In this document: in pieces, positions 9,343 to 19,277 of the stretch | Position numbering within the stretch: the stretch's first letter is position 1 | How the letters are laid out: each line of letters opens with the position of its first letter | Notes under the pieces: generated by a model | Seen by the model: the letters and a program-made list of their open reading frames with translations, nothing else | Databases searched by the model: none | Told to the model about the DNA's origin: nothing | Position numbers and translations under genes: made by a program | DNA from: Neisseria meningitidis | Lineage (GTDB): Bacteria > Pseudomonadota > Gammaproteobacteria > Burkholderiales > Neisseriaceae | Length of the DNA: 64,000 nucleotides | Reading direction: 5' to 3' | NCBI RefSeq assembly: GCF_900638555.1 | Contig: NZ_LR134525.1 | Location: forward strand, 1,116,001-1,180,000

Positions 9343-9371
9343 TTTTTACATTTGTTAAGACAAAACGTCAA
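9343..9371 (-). promoter_or_regulatory. possible csp promoter with long leader
   Basis: On the minus strand TTGACG, a 17-bp spacer and TAAAAA. The -35 is good and the -10 is poor. If used, the csp transcript would have a leader of about 115-120 nt, as cold-shock genes often have. Weak evidence. Confidence 0.3.
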
Positions 9372-9462
9372 GCTATGTTTTCAAAAAAGTGGGAAAATAG
9401 GCAAAAGTACCGAAAATACAACAAAAATGCCGTCTGAACGCGGCTTTCAAATGGGACACACT

Positions 9463-9765
9463 ATGACCGCGCAACACCAATCCGACACGCTCTTGCACCG
9501 TCTGAACACCCTGCCGCCGAAACGTTACGGCGTTTTCCTATTGAACGACGATTACACCACGATGGAATTTGTCGTCGAAATCCTGACCGAAATCTTTATG
9601 CTCGGACAAGAACAGGCGGTAGCGGTGATGCTCTTGGTTCATCACGAAGGCAAAGGCCTGTGCGGCACTTACACGCGCGATATTGCCCAAACCAAACAAC
9701 AACAAGTCATGCAGCGGGCAAAAGCCGAAGGGCATCCGCTGCAATGTATTGTCGAGGAGATTTAA
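9463..9765 (+). CDS. clpS: ClpA adaptor protein ClpS
   Basis: A 100-residue adaptor that delivers N-degron substrates to ClpAP. The core motifs are present: FLLNDDYTTMEFVVEIL with the DD and M of the N-degron pocket, and HHEGKGLCGTYTRDIA. GGGAC lies before the ATG at 9463; an in-frame ATG at 9451 would add MGHT. The stop is 1 bp from the clpA start codon, so the two are translationally linked. Confidence 0.95.
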   Translation: MTAQHQSDTLLHRLNTLPPKRYGVFLLNDDYTTMEFVVEILTEIFMLGQEQAVAVMLLVHHEGKGLCGTYTRDIAQTKQQQVMQRAKAEGHPLQCIVEEI

Positions 9766-9766
9766 T

Positions 9767-12046
9767 ATGCTTGCACCCGAATTGGAACAGATTTTGCAGC
9801 AGCTTTACCGCGAGGCGCGTAAGGCTCATTATGAATTTATCAGCCTCGAGCATCTGCTTTTGGTACTCATCGAAGAAGATGCCTCCGTGCCGAACGTCTT
9901 AAAACTATGCGGCGCGGATTTGAAAGTGGTGTCCGAACAGCTCGCCGCCAGCGTTGCCGAAAACACCCCCCTGATTCCCGAACACCTTTTAGACACGGTC
10001 GAAACCCGGCCCACGCTCGGCTTCCAACGCGTGATGCAACGGGCGATGGTGCATACCCAGTCTGCCGGAAAAGCCGCAGTCGAACCGTTGGACGTTTTGG
10101 TCGCGCTGATGAGCGAAACCGACAGCCACACCGTCTATTTCCTCAAGCTGCAATCGGTTACGCGTTTTGAAGTTTTGCGCTGTATTGCCCATGGCTCGCC
10201 CGATGACGAGGATGGCAATGATTCAGACGGCCTGGGACGCGAGGGCGAAGAAGCGGAACAAAAAACCGGCTCCCTTTCCGACTACACCGTCAACCTCAAC
10301 ACCGAAGTCAAAGCCGGCCGTATCGACCCTTTGATTGGTCGCAAACACGAAATGGAACGGCTGGTGCAAATCCTATGCCGCCGCCGCAAAAACAATCCGC
10401 TTTTGGTCGGCGAAGCAGGCGTGGGCAAAACCGCGCTGGCGGAAGGTTTGGCACATCAAATCGTCAACGGCGGCATTCCAGACGCGCTTAAAGATGCCGA
10501 AGTGTACGCGCTGGATATGGGCTCGCTGTTGGCGGGCACGAAATACCGTGGCGACTTTGAAGCGCGGGTCAAATCCGTCTTGAAACAGCTCGAAAAAATC
10601 CCGCACGCCATTTTGTTTATCGACGAAATCCACACCATCATCGGCGCAGGCAGCACCAGCGGCGGCACCATGGACGCGTCCAACCTGCTCAAACCCGCGC
10701 TGGCAAAAGGTTCGCTGCGCTGCATCGGCGCAACCACCTACGACGAATACCGCACCATTTTCGACAAAGACTATGCCTTAAGCCGCCGCTTCCAAAAAAT
10801 CGACGTGGTCGAACCCACCGTTTCCGAAACCGTACAAATCCTGCGCGGCTTGAAGCCGATGTTTGAAGCCTTCCACCAAGTCCGCTATACGCAAGGCGCA
10901 CTCGAAGCCGCCGCCGAACTCTCCGCACGCTACATCAACGAGCGTTTCCTGCCCGACAAAGCCATCGACGTGATGGACGAAGCAGGCGCGGCGCAACGGA
11001 TTCTGCCCAAATCCAAACAGAAAAAAGTCATCGGCAAAGCGCAAATCGAAACCGTCATCGCCAAAGTCGCGCGGATTCCAGAAAAAACCGTGTCGCACGA
11101 CGACAAACAGGTGCTGCAATTCCTCGGCCGCGATTTGAAAAACATGGTTTACGGTCAAGAAAACGCCATCGACGCGCTGGTTGCCGCCGTCAAAATGTCG
11201 CGTTCGGGCTTGGGACTGCCCGACAAACCGATAGGCAGCTTCCTCTTCTCCGGCCCGACCGGCGTGGGCAAAACCGAAGCCGCCAAACAGCTTGCCTACT
11301 CGATGGGCGTACCGCTGCAACGCTTTGATATGTCCGAATACATGGAACGCCATGCCGTATCGCGCCTCATCGGCGCGCCTCCGGGCTACGTCGGCTTCGA
11401 ACAAGGCGGCCTTTTGACCGAAGCCGTCAACAAACAGCCGCATTGCGTGTTGCTCTTGGACGAAATCGAAAAAGCCCACCCCGACATTTTCAACGTCCTC
11501 CTGCAAGTCATGGACGCAGGCAAACTGACCGACAACAACGGCAAGAGTGCCGATTTCCGCAACGTCATCCTGATTATGACCACCAACGCGGGCGCGGAAA
11601 GCCTCAGCCGCCCCGGCCTCGGCTTTACCGCCAAGCGCGAACGCGGCGACGAAATGCAGGCCATCAACAAACTCTTCACGCCCGAGTTCCGCAACCGCTT
11701 GGACGCGATTATCCCGTTTGCACCCCTGTCCGAACCCATTATCGCCAAAGTCGTGGACAAATTCCTGCTCCGGCTCGAACACCGGCTCCTCGACAAGAAA
11801 GTCGAAGCCGAATTCACACCGGCATTGCGCAAATATCTGGCGAGAAAAGGTTTCGACCCGCAAATGGGCGCGCGCCCGATGCACCGCCTGATTCAGGAAA
11901 AAATCCGCAAACCGCTCGCCGACGAACTCCTGTTCGGCAAACTATCCAACGGCGGCTTCGTGCGGATAGACTGGGATGCGGCAAAAGAAGAAGCCGTGTT
12001 GAAATTTAAGAAAAGCAAGGTTAAACCTGAAACAGAAACTGTTTAA
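9767..12046 (+). CDS. clpA: ATP-dependent Clp protease ATP-binding subunit ClpA
   Basis: A 759-residue class-I Clp/Hsp100 unfoldase that feeds substrates to ClpP. Order: an N-domain (about 1-140), an acidic linker, the first AAA+ domain with GEAGVGKT at 215-222, and a second with GPTGVGKT at about 496-503 followed by [11 protein letters not shown]. The absence of a ClpB-type coiled-coil middle domain and the clpS neighbour identify ClpA. GAGGAG precedes the ATG at 9767. It ends at an inverted DUS terminator shared with the convergent hsdR. Confidence 0.97.
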   Translation: MLAPELEQILQQLYREARKAHYEFISLEHLLLVLIEEDASVPNVLKLCGADLKVVSEQLAASVAENTPLIPEHLLDTVETRPTLGFQRVMQRAMVHTQSAGKAAVEPLDVLVALMSETDSHTVYFLKLQSVTRFEVLRCIAHGSPDDEDGNDSDGLGREGEEAEQKTGSLSDYTVNLNTEVKAGRIDPLIGRKHEMERLVQILCRRRKNNPLLVGEAGVGKTALAEGLAHQIVNGGIPDALKDAEVYALDMGSLLAGTKYRGDFEARVKSVLKQLEKIPHAILFIDEIHTIIGAGSTSGGTMDASNLLKPALAKGSLRCIGATTYDEYRTIFDKDYALSRRFQKIDVVEPTVSETVQILRGLKPMFEAFHQVRYTQGALEAAAELSARYINERFLPDKAIDVMDEAGAAQRILPKSKQKKVIGKAQIETVIAKVARIPEKTVSHDDKQVLQFLGRDLKNMVYGQENAIDALVAAVKMSRSGLGLPDKPIGSFLFSGPTGVGKTEAAKQLAYSMGVPLQRFDMSEYMERHAVSRLIGAPPGYVGFEQGGLLTEAVNKQPHCVLLLDEIEKAHPDIFNVLLQVMDAGKLTDNNGKSADFRNVILIMTTNAGAESLSRPGLGFTAKRERGDEMQAINKLFTPEFRNRLDAIIPFAPLSEPIIAKVVDKFLLRLEHRLLDKKVEAEFTPALRKYLARKGFDPQMGARPMHRLIQEKIRKPLADELLFGKLSNGGFVRIDWDAAKEEAVLKFKKSKVKPETETV

Positions 12047-12062
12047 CCGATTGAAAAATAAA

Positions 12063-12088
12063 ATGCCGTCTGAAATTTCAGACGGCAT
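12063..12088. terminator. bidirectional inverted-DUS terminator, clpA/hsdR
   Basis: ATGCCGTCTGAAA/TTTCAGACGGCAT is a perfect 26-bp palindrome. It is followed by seven Ts on the plus strand and preceded by an A-rich stretch for the minus strand. It lies 16 bp after clpA and 4 bp from the hsdR stop codon. Confidence 0.9.
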
Positions 12089-12092
12089 TTTT

Positions 12093-15000
12093 TTAAATAT
12101 CTGTCCCTATTCCGGCAAACTTTTCCACAAACGCCGCAATCTTTTGAAAAACACTTTGTTTCTTCGTCAGATATTGCGGGTTGAGCGGGCTCATTTTCGG
12201 CAGGGTTTCGGTCAGTTCCGTGCCGTTTTCGCTGGCATAGCCGCGTTTGAGCGAGCCGGTCAAATAACGTTTGGCGGCGGTTTCGTTCAGGTCTTCGGCG
12301 GCAATCAGCTCTGCTGCTTCGCGCCTCATCACCTCTTGAGCGTAGGTGTAAAAGGTTTCCAGTATGGCAGGAACGTCGGGGACTTTGTCCAAATCCGTAT
12401 CGTTGATGAAATCCACAATCAGGCTCTCTTTGGCGCGGTGGCCGATGCTGGCGCGGATGATGCGGCGGATTTCTTCCACCAGCTCCGCTTTGCCTTTGAT
12501 TTTTTTGTGGTGCTCGAAAACCAGTTGCAAGATGTAATCCAGATTGATTTCCTGCGATTTGAGCAAATCCACCTCAAAAACCACATCGTCCCAATCGATT
12601 TTTGATTGTTCTTTCTGTTCGCCTGCTTTTTGGCGGCGCAGCCAGTCGCGGATGTCGTTATAGGCAGAACGGTAGTCCTGCACTGCCCTTTCAGACGGCA
12701 TCGGCACTTGCCGCATTTCCTGCACGTCTTCATCGCTCAGGTAGTATTTTTCTTGAAACGCCTTCATCGCATCTTCGTCCGCCGCGTCCACACTCTGCAA
12801 CTCGCGCAGCGCGGCAAATTCATCGTAGTTCTGCAATACGTTTTCCGCCCGCAGGTATTCGCCGAAGAGTTTGGCAAAATCTTTTTTGTCTTTTTCCGTT
12901 TCGATTTTGTCGGGATCGGGGAAACGCTCGCGCAATTCTTTTGCCACATCCAAATAACCGCGCCGCACTTCGCCCGTCCGATCATCGATATAGCCGTTCA
13001 TGTATTCTTCGTAGCTTTTTTCCAACACCACGTTTTTGGTGTTTTTATCGCCGAACAGGGTAATCGCATCAATGGTTGCCTGCTCCAAATCGCGGAAGCA
13101 GACAATATTGCCGAAGGTTTTGGTGGCATCGTAAATGCGGTTGGTGCGCGAAAACGCCTGCATCAGGCCGTGATAGCGCAGGTTTTTATCGACAAACAGC
13201 GTGTTCAGCGTCGGCGCGTCAAAACCCGTCAAAAACATACCGACCACAATCAGCAAATCCACTTCCTGGTTTTTCACCCGTTTTGCCAAATCGCGGTAGT
13301 AGTTCTGAAAGGCTTTGCTGTCCGTGCCGAAATTGGTTTTGAAACAGGCGTTGTAATCGTTGATGGCAGCCTGCAAAAATTCTTTCGCGCTGCTGTCCAT
13401 CGCTTCCGGTTCAAAGGTCTCATCAACAATTTCACCGACGGCGTTCTGCTCTTCGTTGGCCGCAAAGGAAAAAATGGTGGCCACTTTCAGCGGGTGCAGG
13501 CTGCCTGCCTGTTGTGTTTTGAACGCTTCGTAATAGCACTTCGCCGCATCCACGCTGCTGACCGCAAACATGGCGTTGAAGCCTTTACCGCCCGCATTCA
13601 GGCGGTGCGTTTTCTGCCTGAACTGGTTCAGGATATATTGCGTGATTTCGCGGATGCGTTCGGGGTGCAGCAGGGCTTGGCGGTTTTCGGCAGCACTCAG
13701 TTTCTTCTCATCCTGTTCCGCTTCCACGGCTTTGAACTGCGGGCGCACATCGTTGTAATCCACTTTGAATTTCAATACTTTTTCATCGCGGATGGCATCG
13801 GTAATCACATAAGAATGCAACTCACGCCCGAACACGCCCGCCGTGGTTTCCGCGCCCAAAGCGTTTTCGGGAAAAATCGGCGTACCGGTAAAACCGAACT
13901 GGCAGAATTTCTTAAATTTCTTTTTCAGGTTTTTTGCGCTTCGCCGAATTGCGAGCGGTGGCATTCGTCGAAAATAAATACAACCTGCTGATGGTAAACC
14001 GGCAGATTATCTTCACTCTTCATCAGGTTGTTCAGCTTTTGGATGGTGGTAACGATGATTTTGTTGTCGTCTTTTTCCAAATTGCGTTTCAAGCCCGCCG
14101 TGCTTTCCGAACCATTCACGCTGTCGGGCGAAAAACGTTGGTATTCCTTCATCGTCTGATAGTCCAAATCCTTCCTGTCCACCACGAAGAAAACCTTGTC
14201 GATAAACGCCGATTCCGTCGCCAGACGCGCCGCCTTAAAGCTGGTCAGCGTTTTGCCGCTGCCCGTGGTATGCCAAACATAGCCGCCGCTTTCCGGTTTG
14301 CTCCAATTCTTTACCTACGCCGAGCTGTTGATTTTCCACAAAATGCGTTCGGCGGCGGCAATCTGATACGGCCGCATAATCAGCAGCGTATCATTCGCAT
14401 CGAACACGCTGTAATGCAGCAATACGCCCAGCAATACGCTTTTCTGCAGGAACGTGGCGGTAAAGTCTTTCAAATCCTTAATCGGATGATTGTCCGACCG
14501 CGCCCAATTCATCGTGAAATCAAAGCTGTTTTTGTCGCGCTTGGTGGTGTTGGCGAAATAGCGCGTGTCCGTGCCGTTGGAAATCACGAAGATTTGCAGG
14601 AATTTGAACAGCGAATTTTCGCTGTTGAAGCTCTCTTTGCTGTAACGGTGCACCTGATTGAATGCTTCGCGCACCGCCACGCCGCGCTTTTTCAATTCAA
14701 TCTGCACCAGCGGCAGGCCGTTTACCAGCACGGTAACGTCATAGCGGTTTGCATACGTGCCCGTCTGCTCAAACTGATTGATAATCTGCACATGGTTGCG
14801 GGCAAGGTTTTTCTTGTCCAGCAGATAAATGTTTTTCAGACGGCCGTCATCAAAAGCGAAATCATAAATATGGTCGTCATGGATTTTGCGGGTTTTATCG
14901 GTAATGTTTTCAGACGGCCTGTCCAGATATTCCGTCAAAAACCGCGCCCATTCGCCGTCTGAAAACGCCACATCGTTCAGCCGCTGCAACTGCGCGCGCA

Positions 15001-15190
15001 GGTTTTCCAGCAGCCTGCTTTGGCTGTTCAAATCCTTGCGGTATTCGTAACCCTGATTCTGCAAATCGGCGATTAACTCCGCTTCCAACTGGTTTTCCGA
15101 TTGGTAGCTGCCCGACTGTTCGATTTTTTCATATTGGTCGAGCACGATGAAATTCGGCGTTTCGGCGATGGGTTTGGTTTCGAGGTTCAT
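12093..15190 (-). pseudogene. hsdR: type I restriction enzyme subunit HsdR, nonsense codon plus frameshift
   Basis: The locus would encode about 1030 residues, normal for HsdR, but reads in three pieces. Piece 1 (15190-14315) carries the nuclease region with IELKKRG and ends at an in-frame TAG (14315-14317). Piece 2 continues in the same frame without a new start and carries the helicase Walker A (TTGSGKT) and FIFDECHRS. Its frame is lost at a run of six As (Ts at 13930-13935 on plus); seven would restore it. Piece 3 (to 12093) holds the rest of the translocase ([17 protein letters not shown]) and the C-terminal domain. The motor motifs are split from both ends, so restriction activity is very unlikely. 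Last gene of the hsd operon. A DUS in piece 3 encodes MPSE. Confidence 0.9.
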
Positions 15191-15238
15191 GGGTCGTCCT
15201 TTGCAGTATCGGGTTTTAAACGGTTTGATGTTCGGATT

Positions 15239-15279
15239 GGGCTGCCTGAAAATGTGCAGGCTGCTTTTTCAGGTAGCCT
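15239..15279 (-). repeat. foreign-dialect DUS hairpin at the end of hsdS
   Basis: Minus strand, in order: AGGCTACCTGAA (Eikenella-type DUS, 12/12, 15268-15279), AAGCAGCCTGCA (15255-15266) and an inverted 11/12 match to AGGCTGCCTGAA (15239-15250). The outer two form a stem-loop like the usual Neisseria DUS terminator but in another dialect. The first overlaps the hsdS2 stop codon. Confidence 0.8.
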
Positions 15280-15865
15280 TAGGGAAGGCAAGCAGCTGTT
15301 CGCGGTAATATTCGTATTGTTTGCGGCGCAGGGCGATTTCGTGCGGCAGGCCTTCGCTGATAGAGTGGGTCAGGGTATCGAATTTGTCTAGGATGGCGGC
15401 AATTTTTTCCTGTTCGGGGAGTGGTGGGATGGGGATTTTTAATTTCTTTAATTCTTTCATGCTAATAATAGGTAAACTTGAAGTATTAATAAGTTTTTTG
15501 CTCTGCTCCGCAATAATGAAAAAATAATAGAAAGCGAAATTTATATCTAAAGCATCCTTAAATTCATCTTTAATTGTAAAATTGGTCAGTTGTTGGTTAC
15601 TAATATAATTAACTTTTATTAACGCATGCTCTCCTATGGTTGCCGTTGTCGACATCATTATTGATTTAGCAGGAAACAGCTTGCCGCCCTTAACTGCGCT
15701 TTTTGATATATGCTTCAATGAATTATCTAAAATACGGCTATTTTCCCTAATATCTTCCATTCTAAACCAAGGGATTGAGCCATTTTCCCAATATTCTTTA
15801 TTTGATTTGGAAGGGGTATAGCCATTCTTCAAGTCAAACACCTCCCCCAACGTCTTCCAAACCAC
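15269..15865 (-). CDS. hsdS: type I RM specificity subunit, C-terminal half (second target domain)
   Basis: About 198 residues if started at the GTG at 15865. It holds one target-recognition domain (WKTLGEVFDLKNGYTPSKS) and a conserved helix block (IPPLPEQEKIAAILDKFDTL). The C-terminal YEYYREQLL repeat matches the end of the upstream half. The frame stays open upstream across the G tract, so this is the 3' half of a normal hsdS gene cut off by the tract length. With nine Gs it would be fused to the first half as one specificity subunit of roughly 410 residues. Independent translation is uncertain. It is much more AT-rich than the surrounding core genes. Confidence 0.85.
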   Translation of the reverse strand: MVWKTLGEVFDLKNGYTPSKSNKEYWENGSIPWFRMEDIRENSRILDNSLKHISKSAVKGGKLFPAKSIMMSTTATIGEHALIKVNYISNQQLTNFTIKDEFKDALDINFAFYYFFIIAEQSKKLINTSSLPIISMKELKKLKIPIPPLPEQEKIAAILDKFDTLTHSISEGLPHEIALRRKQYEYYREQLLAFPKAT

Positions 15866-15894
15866 ATCTTTCAGACGGCCTTTATAGCCATCAG

Positions 15895-16488
15895 CTATCC
15901 CCCCCCGATTTGATTGTCAAAATCTAAAAGAAAGTCGCGGTAATACCGGTATTGGCGTTTGCGCAGGGCTAATTCAGCTTCCAGCTCGGTGAATTTGTCA
16001 AGTATTTTTACAATTTTTTGTTGGGTTTCCAGGGGTGGGATAGGGATTAATAATTTTTTCAAGTTACTGGCATTTAGAGCAGGAATACCTGTAAATGTAC
16101 ATAAGGCATGAATCTCTTGTTCAAATTCAAGTAATATATGATAGAGAAAACGAACATCCAATTCTGTTCTATTCTTAATAGTAACTGCATAATTTAAGTT
16201 GCCACGAAAATATCTTCCTTCTTGCCACGTTATTGAGCCGACTCCCGCTCCTCTTGTTGTGATGCCGATAGGGTCATTTTCAGTGTTCCATTCATCAATA
16301 TAGCCAAGCGGCTCTTTGCCACTGTTAATAACTGGATAACTACCAATATTATTTGAGATTTTCTGCTTACTTACAGCTTGTCCTGTTTTTATGATAGCTA
16401 TCCCATTTTCTCCACCCAACGGCTTCCACTCCACCGGTGCCGTCTGAATCATCTCAATCAATTTTTTCGCTTTGCTTTGCATATCCAT
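15895..16488 (-). CDS. hsdS: type I RM specificity subunit, N-terminal half (first target domain)
   Basis: A 197-residue HsdS half with a target-recognition domain (WKPLGG, later GNLNYAVTIKNRT) and the central conserved helix block (IPPLETQQKIVKILDKF, then RYYRDFLL). It ends DNQIGGG-stop because of a G8 tract. Half-size HsdS proteins with one target domain and one repeat can act as dimers, as described for the gonococcal NgoAV system, so this product may be active with a symmetric target. The ATG at 16488 has GGAAAA upstream; a second ATG is at 16482. A DUS near 16436 encodes IQTA. Confidence 0.87.
   Translation of the reverse strand: MDMQSKAKKLIEMIQTAPVEWKPLGGENGIAIIKTGQAVSKQKISNNIGSYPVINSGKEPLGYIDEWNTENDPIGITTRGAGVGSITWQEGRYFRGNLNYAVTIKNRTELDVRFLYHILLEFEQEIHALCTFTGIPALNASNLKKLLIPIPPLETQQKIVKILDKFTELEAELALRKRQYRYYRDFLLDFDNQIGGG
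15899..15906 (-). repeat. G8 homopolymer, phase-variation tract in hsdS
   Basis: Eight Gs on the coding strand at the junction of the two hsdS halves. Translating the possible lengths: 8 gives GGG-stop; 7 gives a stop two codons later (GAT AGC TGA); 9 opens the frame through GGG ATA GCT GAT into the second half. Only lengths of 3n therefore make full-length HsdS. Confidence 0.88.
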
Positions 16489-16598
16489 GGTTGTTTTCCG
16501 TTTCTTTCCCGCTGTGGCGGGATGTGGGGCGGTTGTGGGGTGCTTCGGCTCACTCTGTCCGTTTGCCGTTATTTCTGCGGGCTGAAGTCCGTCCTGCT

Positions 16599-16648
16599 TT
16601 CAGGCTGCCTGCAATGGTGTGCAGGCTGCTTTTTCAGGTAGCCTGAAT
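16599..16648 (-). repeat. foreign-dialect DUS cluster between rhuM and hsdS
   Basis: Minus strand: AGGCTACCTGAA (Eikenella type, 12/12, 16633-16644), AAGCAGCCTGCA (16620-16631) and AGGCAGCCTGAA (Kingella type, 12/12, 16599-16610). The same composite structure as at 15239-15279, so the two hsdS halves are bracketed by near-copies. It can also fold as a hairpin with a TTTTT stretch. Confidence 0.8.
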
Positions 16649-16653
16649 GGTAG

Positions 16654-17664
16654 TTATTTTGTGCGGTCTTTTTTCTGTTTGATCTGTTGCACGGCTGTTT
16701 TTTCCAACGCTTTAACGCTTTCCAGATAGGCTTGCTCCACCGGCGACAGGATGCGCGCTTCATAGGCGCGGTATTCGCGTTCGGCTTTCTGCTCTGCCTG
16801 TTTGCGGCTGATGCTGCCTGCACCCTGTAATGTGCCTTGTCCGTACAGCCCGGAAAATTTGTCCAATTCGGCTATCCAGTCGCGCATATACATGGGGCTT
16901 TGCTCCTGCGCTTTGATTTCCGCCAGGTCGAAGAAGGCGGAAACCAGACGGTTCAGGCGGAACAGTTCGTCTTCGGTCAGATAGTTTTTGGCGATTTTGG
17001 CTTCATTCAGCGTGGGGATTGCGCCTTGAAAGGTGGTCAGCCCCATAAAGTCTTTGCTGCTGTCGGCACGGCTGTATATCAGCTCAGCTGCGGTTTGCCG
17101 GCTGGCGGCATAGTGCAGTTTGTTTTGAACGGCGGCAAAAAAGGTTTGGCTTTCGCTGCTTTTGGGGTTGTAGTCTTGGCTGGTGGCATATAAATCAAGC
17201 ACTTGCCGGTATAGGGCTTTTTCGCTGCTGCGGATGTCGCGAATGCGGTTGAGCAGTTCTTTCCAATAGTCGCCGCCGCCTGTGCCTTTCAGGCGTTCGT
17301 CGTCTATGGCAAAGCCTTTGGTCAGATATTCGTCCAGCCGTTCGGTTGCCCATTGGCGGAATTGGATGCCCCGCGCGGAACGGACGCGGTAGCCGACGGC
17401 AATAATCATGGGCAGGGAATAATGGGCGATTTTGCGGTTTACCTTGCGCCCGTTTTCATTTTGAACTGTCAACTGGAAGTTGACAGTTGCCTTCTCTTCC
17501 AATTCTTGCTCTGCAAGAATGGTTTTAATGTGTTTGCTGATATTTTGTTTGGTGGTTTGGTACAGTTCTGCCATGTCCGCCTGCGTCAGCCAAAGCTGTC
17601 CGCCAAATTCCTGCAAGGCAAATTGGGCAGTGCCGTCGTTGGCGGTGTATAGGATGATGCTCAT
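16654..17664 (-). CDS. RhuM-family protein (virulence RhuM, DUF-like) in the hsd operon
   Basis: A 336-residue protein resembling the RhuM family first named in a Salmonella pathogenicity island. Features: an N-terminal beta-rich segment, then [22 protein letters not shown], a likely DNA-binding helical region. Next are [17 protein letters not shown] and a conserved middle with [22 protein letters not shown]. Its start codon overlaps the hsdM stop (ATGA), so it is translated from the hsd message. RhuM genes are frequently found inside type I RM loci. Their biochemical role is unknown; modulation of the RM complex is only a guess. The C-terminal Lys-rich tail is intact. Confidence 0.82.
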   Translation of the reverse strand: MSIILYTANDGTAQFALQEFGGQLWLTQADMAELYQTTKQNISKHIKTILAEQELEEKATVNFQLTVQNENGRKVNRKIAHYSLPMIIAVGYRVRSARGIQFRQWATERLDEYLTKGFAIDDERLKGTGGGDYWKELLNRIRDIRSSEKALYRQVLDLYATSQDYNPKSSESQTFFAAVQNKLHYAASRQTAAELIYSRADSSKDFMGLTTFQGAIPTLNEAKIAKNYLTEDELFRLNRLVSAFFDLAEIKAQEQSPMYMRDWIAELDKFSGLYGQGTLQGAGSISRKQAEQKAEREYRAYEARILSPVEQAYLESVKALEKTAVQQIKQKKDRTK

Positions 17665-19205
17665 GCTTCAATCTCTGCAATCACTTCGTCAATTTCACGC
17701 CGCAGCCGTTCGATTTTGGCAACGGTTTCGCTGATTTCGGCGTTAAGCTGTTTGATGTCGATAATTTCGCGGGTGTCTTCGGGTTCAACATAGCTGCTGA
17801 CGGCGAGGTTGTAGCCGTTGTCTTTGACGGTTTGCTGGGCGGCGTTTTGGGCGATATGCGGCACATCGGCTTTATCGGCGAAGAGTTTGACGATTTCGGC
17901 AATGTGTTCTTCGGTTAAGACGTTGTTGTTGGTTTCTTTTTTAAAGAAGCCGCCTGCGTCGATGAATTGGATGTCGGTATTGTCTTTGTGTTTGGACAAA
18001 ACCAGTATATTGACGGCGATGCCGGTGCCGTAAAAGAGATTGGGCGCAAGGGCGATGACGGTTTCCACGTAGTTGCCCTCCACCAGATATTGGCGGATTT
18101 TCTGCTCTGCGCCGCCGCGATAGAAAATGCCGGGGAATGAGACGATGGCGGCGCGGCCTCTGCCGGAAAGGTAGTTCAGTGCGTGCAGAATGAAGGCAAA
18201 ATCGGCTTTGGATTTCGGGGCGAGTACGCCTGCAGGGGCAAAGCGGTCGTCGTTGATTAAGGTGGGGTCGCCGCTGCCTATCCAGTTGATGGAATAGGGC
18301 GGATTGGAAACGACGGCATCAAAGGGTTTGCTGTCTTTGAGTTTGGGATTGGTCAGTGTGTCGCCCAATTCGATGTGGAATTTGTTGTAATTGACGTTGT
18401 GCAGAAACATATTCATGCGGGCGAGGTTGTAGGTGGTGTGGTTGATTTCCTGCCCGAAGAAGCCTTCTTCGATGATGTGCTCGTCAAACTGTTTTTTCGC
18501 CTGCAAGAGCAGGCTGCCCGAGCCGCAAGCTGGGTCGTAGATTTTGTTTACTTTCTCCTGCCCGTGCACCGCCAGCCGCGCAATCAGCTTGGATACGCTT
18601 TGCGGGGTGAAAAATTCGCCGCCGGATTTGCCTGCGTTGGCAGCGTAGTTGGAAATCAGGTATTCGTAGGCATCGCCGAAAAGGTCGATGTGGTGGTCTT
18701 CAAAACTGCCGAAATCGAGTTCCGCCACGCCTTTTAGGACGGCGGCAAGGCGTTTGTTCTTGTCGGCAACGGTGCTGCCGAGCCGGCTGCTGGTGGTGTC
18801 GAAGTCGTCAAACAGGCCTTTAATGTCTTGTTCGGACGGATAGCCGGAGGCGGAGCTTTCAATCGCGGTAAAAATTTCTTTCAGCTTGGTGTTGAGCTCT
18901 TCGTTTTGATGGGCTTCGGCGGCAATATTGCAAAAAAGCTGGCCGGGGTAGATGAAATAGCCTTTGACTTTGACGGCATCGTCTTTGATTTCGGGCGTGA
19001 TGATGCTGTCCGGCATAGCGGCGTAATCAATACTGCTGTCGCCTGCCTGCATATAGTCGGTAAAGTTTTCGCTGATAAAGCGGTAGAAAAGTGTGCCGAG
19101 AACGTATTGTTTAAAGTCCCAGCCGTCCACCGCGCCGCGTACTTCGTCGGCAATTTTCCAAATTTGGCGGTGCAGTTGGGCGCGTTGTTGCATTTCGGTC
19201 ATCAT
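17661..19205 (-). CDS. hsdM: type I RM modification subunit (N6-adenine methyltransferase)
   Basis: A 514-residue HsdM. An N-terminal helical domain comes first, then a SAM-binding [12 protein letters not shown] and the catalytic motif [11 protein letters not shown] (N-P-P-Y at about 301-304), the N6-adenine signature. C-terminal helices close the protein. It has the normal length and no damage. With HsdS it forms the methylase that marks DNA. First gene of the operon hsdM-rhuM-hsdS-(hsdR). It starts about 70 bp downstream of hldD on the same strand. The ATG at 19205 (or 19202) has a weak upstream site. Confidence 0.96.
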   Translation of the reverse strand: MMTEMQQRAQLHRQIWKIADEVRGAVDGWDFKQYVLGTLFYRFISENFTDYMQAGDSSIDYAAMPDSIITPEIKDDAVKVKGYFIYPGQLFCNIAAEAHQNEELNTKLKEIFTAIESSASGYPSEQDIKGLFDDFDTTSSRLGSTVADKNKRLAAVLKGVAELDFGSFEDHHIDLFGDAYEYLISNYAANAGKSGGEFFTPQSVSKLIARLAVHGQEKVNKIYDPACGSGSLLLQAKKQFDEHIIEEGFFGQEINHTTYNLARMNMFLHNVNYNKFHIELGDTLTNPKLKDSKPFDAVVSNPPYSINWIGSGDPTLINDDRFAPAGVLAPKSKADFAFILHALNYLSGRGRAAIVSFPGIFYRGGAEQKIRQYLVEGNYVETVIALAPNLFYGTGIAVNILVLSKHKDNTDIQFIDAGGFFKKETNNNVLTEEHIAEIVKLFADKADVPHIAQNAAQQTVKDNGYNLAVSSYVEPEDTREIIDIKQLNAEISETVAKIERLRREIDEVIAEIEA

Positions 19206-19277
19206 CGAAATCCATATAAAAGTTAAACAAATCGAAATCGCCTGATATTTTCAGACGATTTTTTACGGGCATTCAAA

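Noticed and set aside
10778..11884. 368-residue minus-strand open frame opposite clpA
   Set aside because: Antisense to the two AAA+ domains of ClpA, which are clearly coding.
12606..13991. 461-residue plus-strand open frame opposite hsdR
   Set aside because: Antisense shadow of the HsdR C-terminal coding sequence; low-complexity Phe/Val/His-rich translation with no family pattern.
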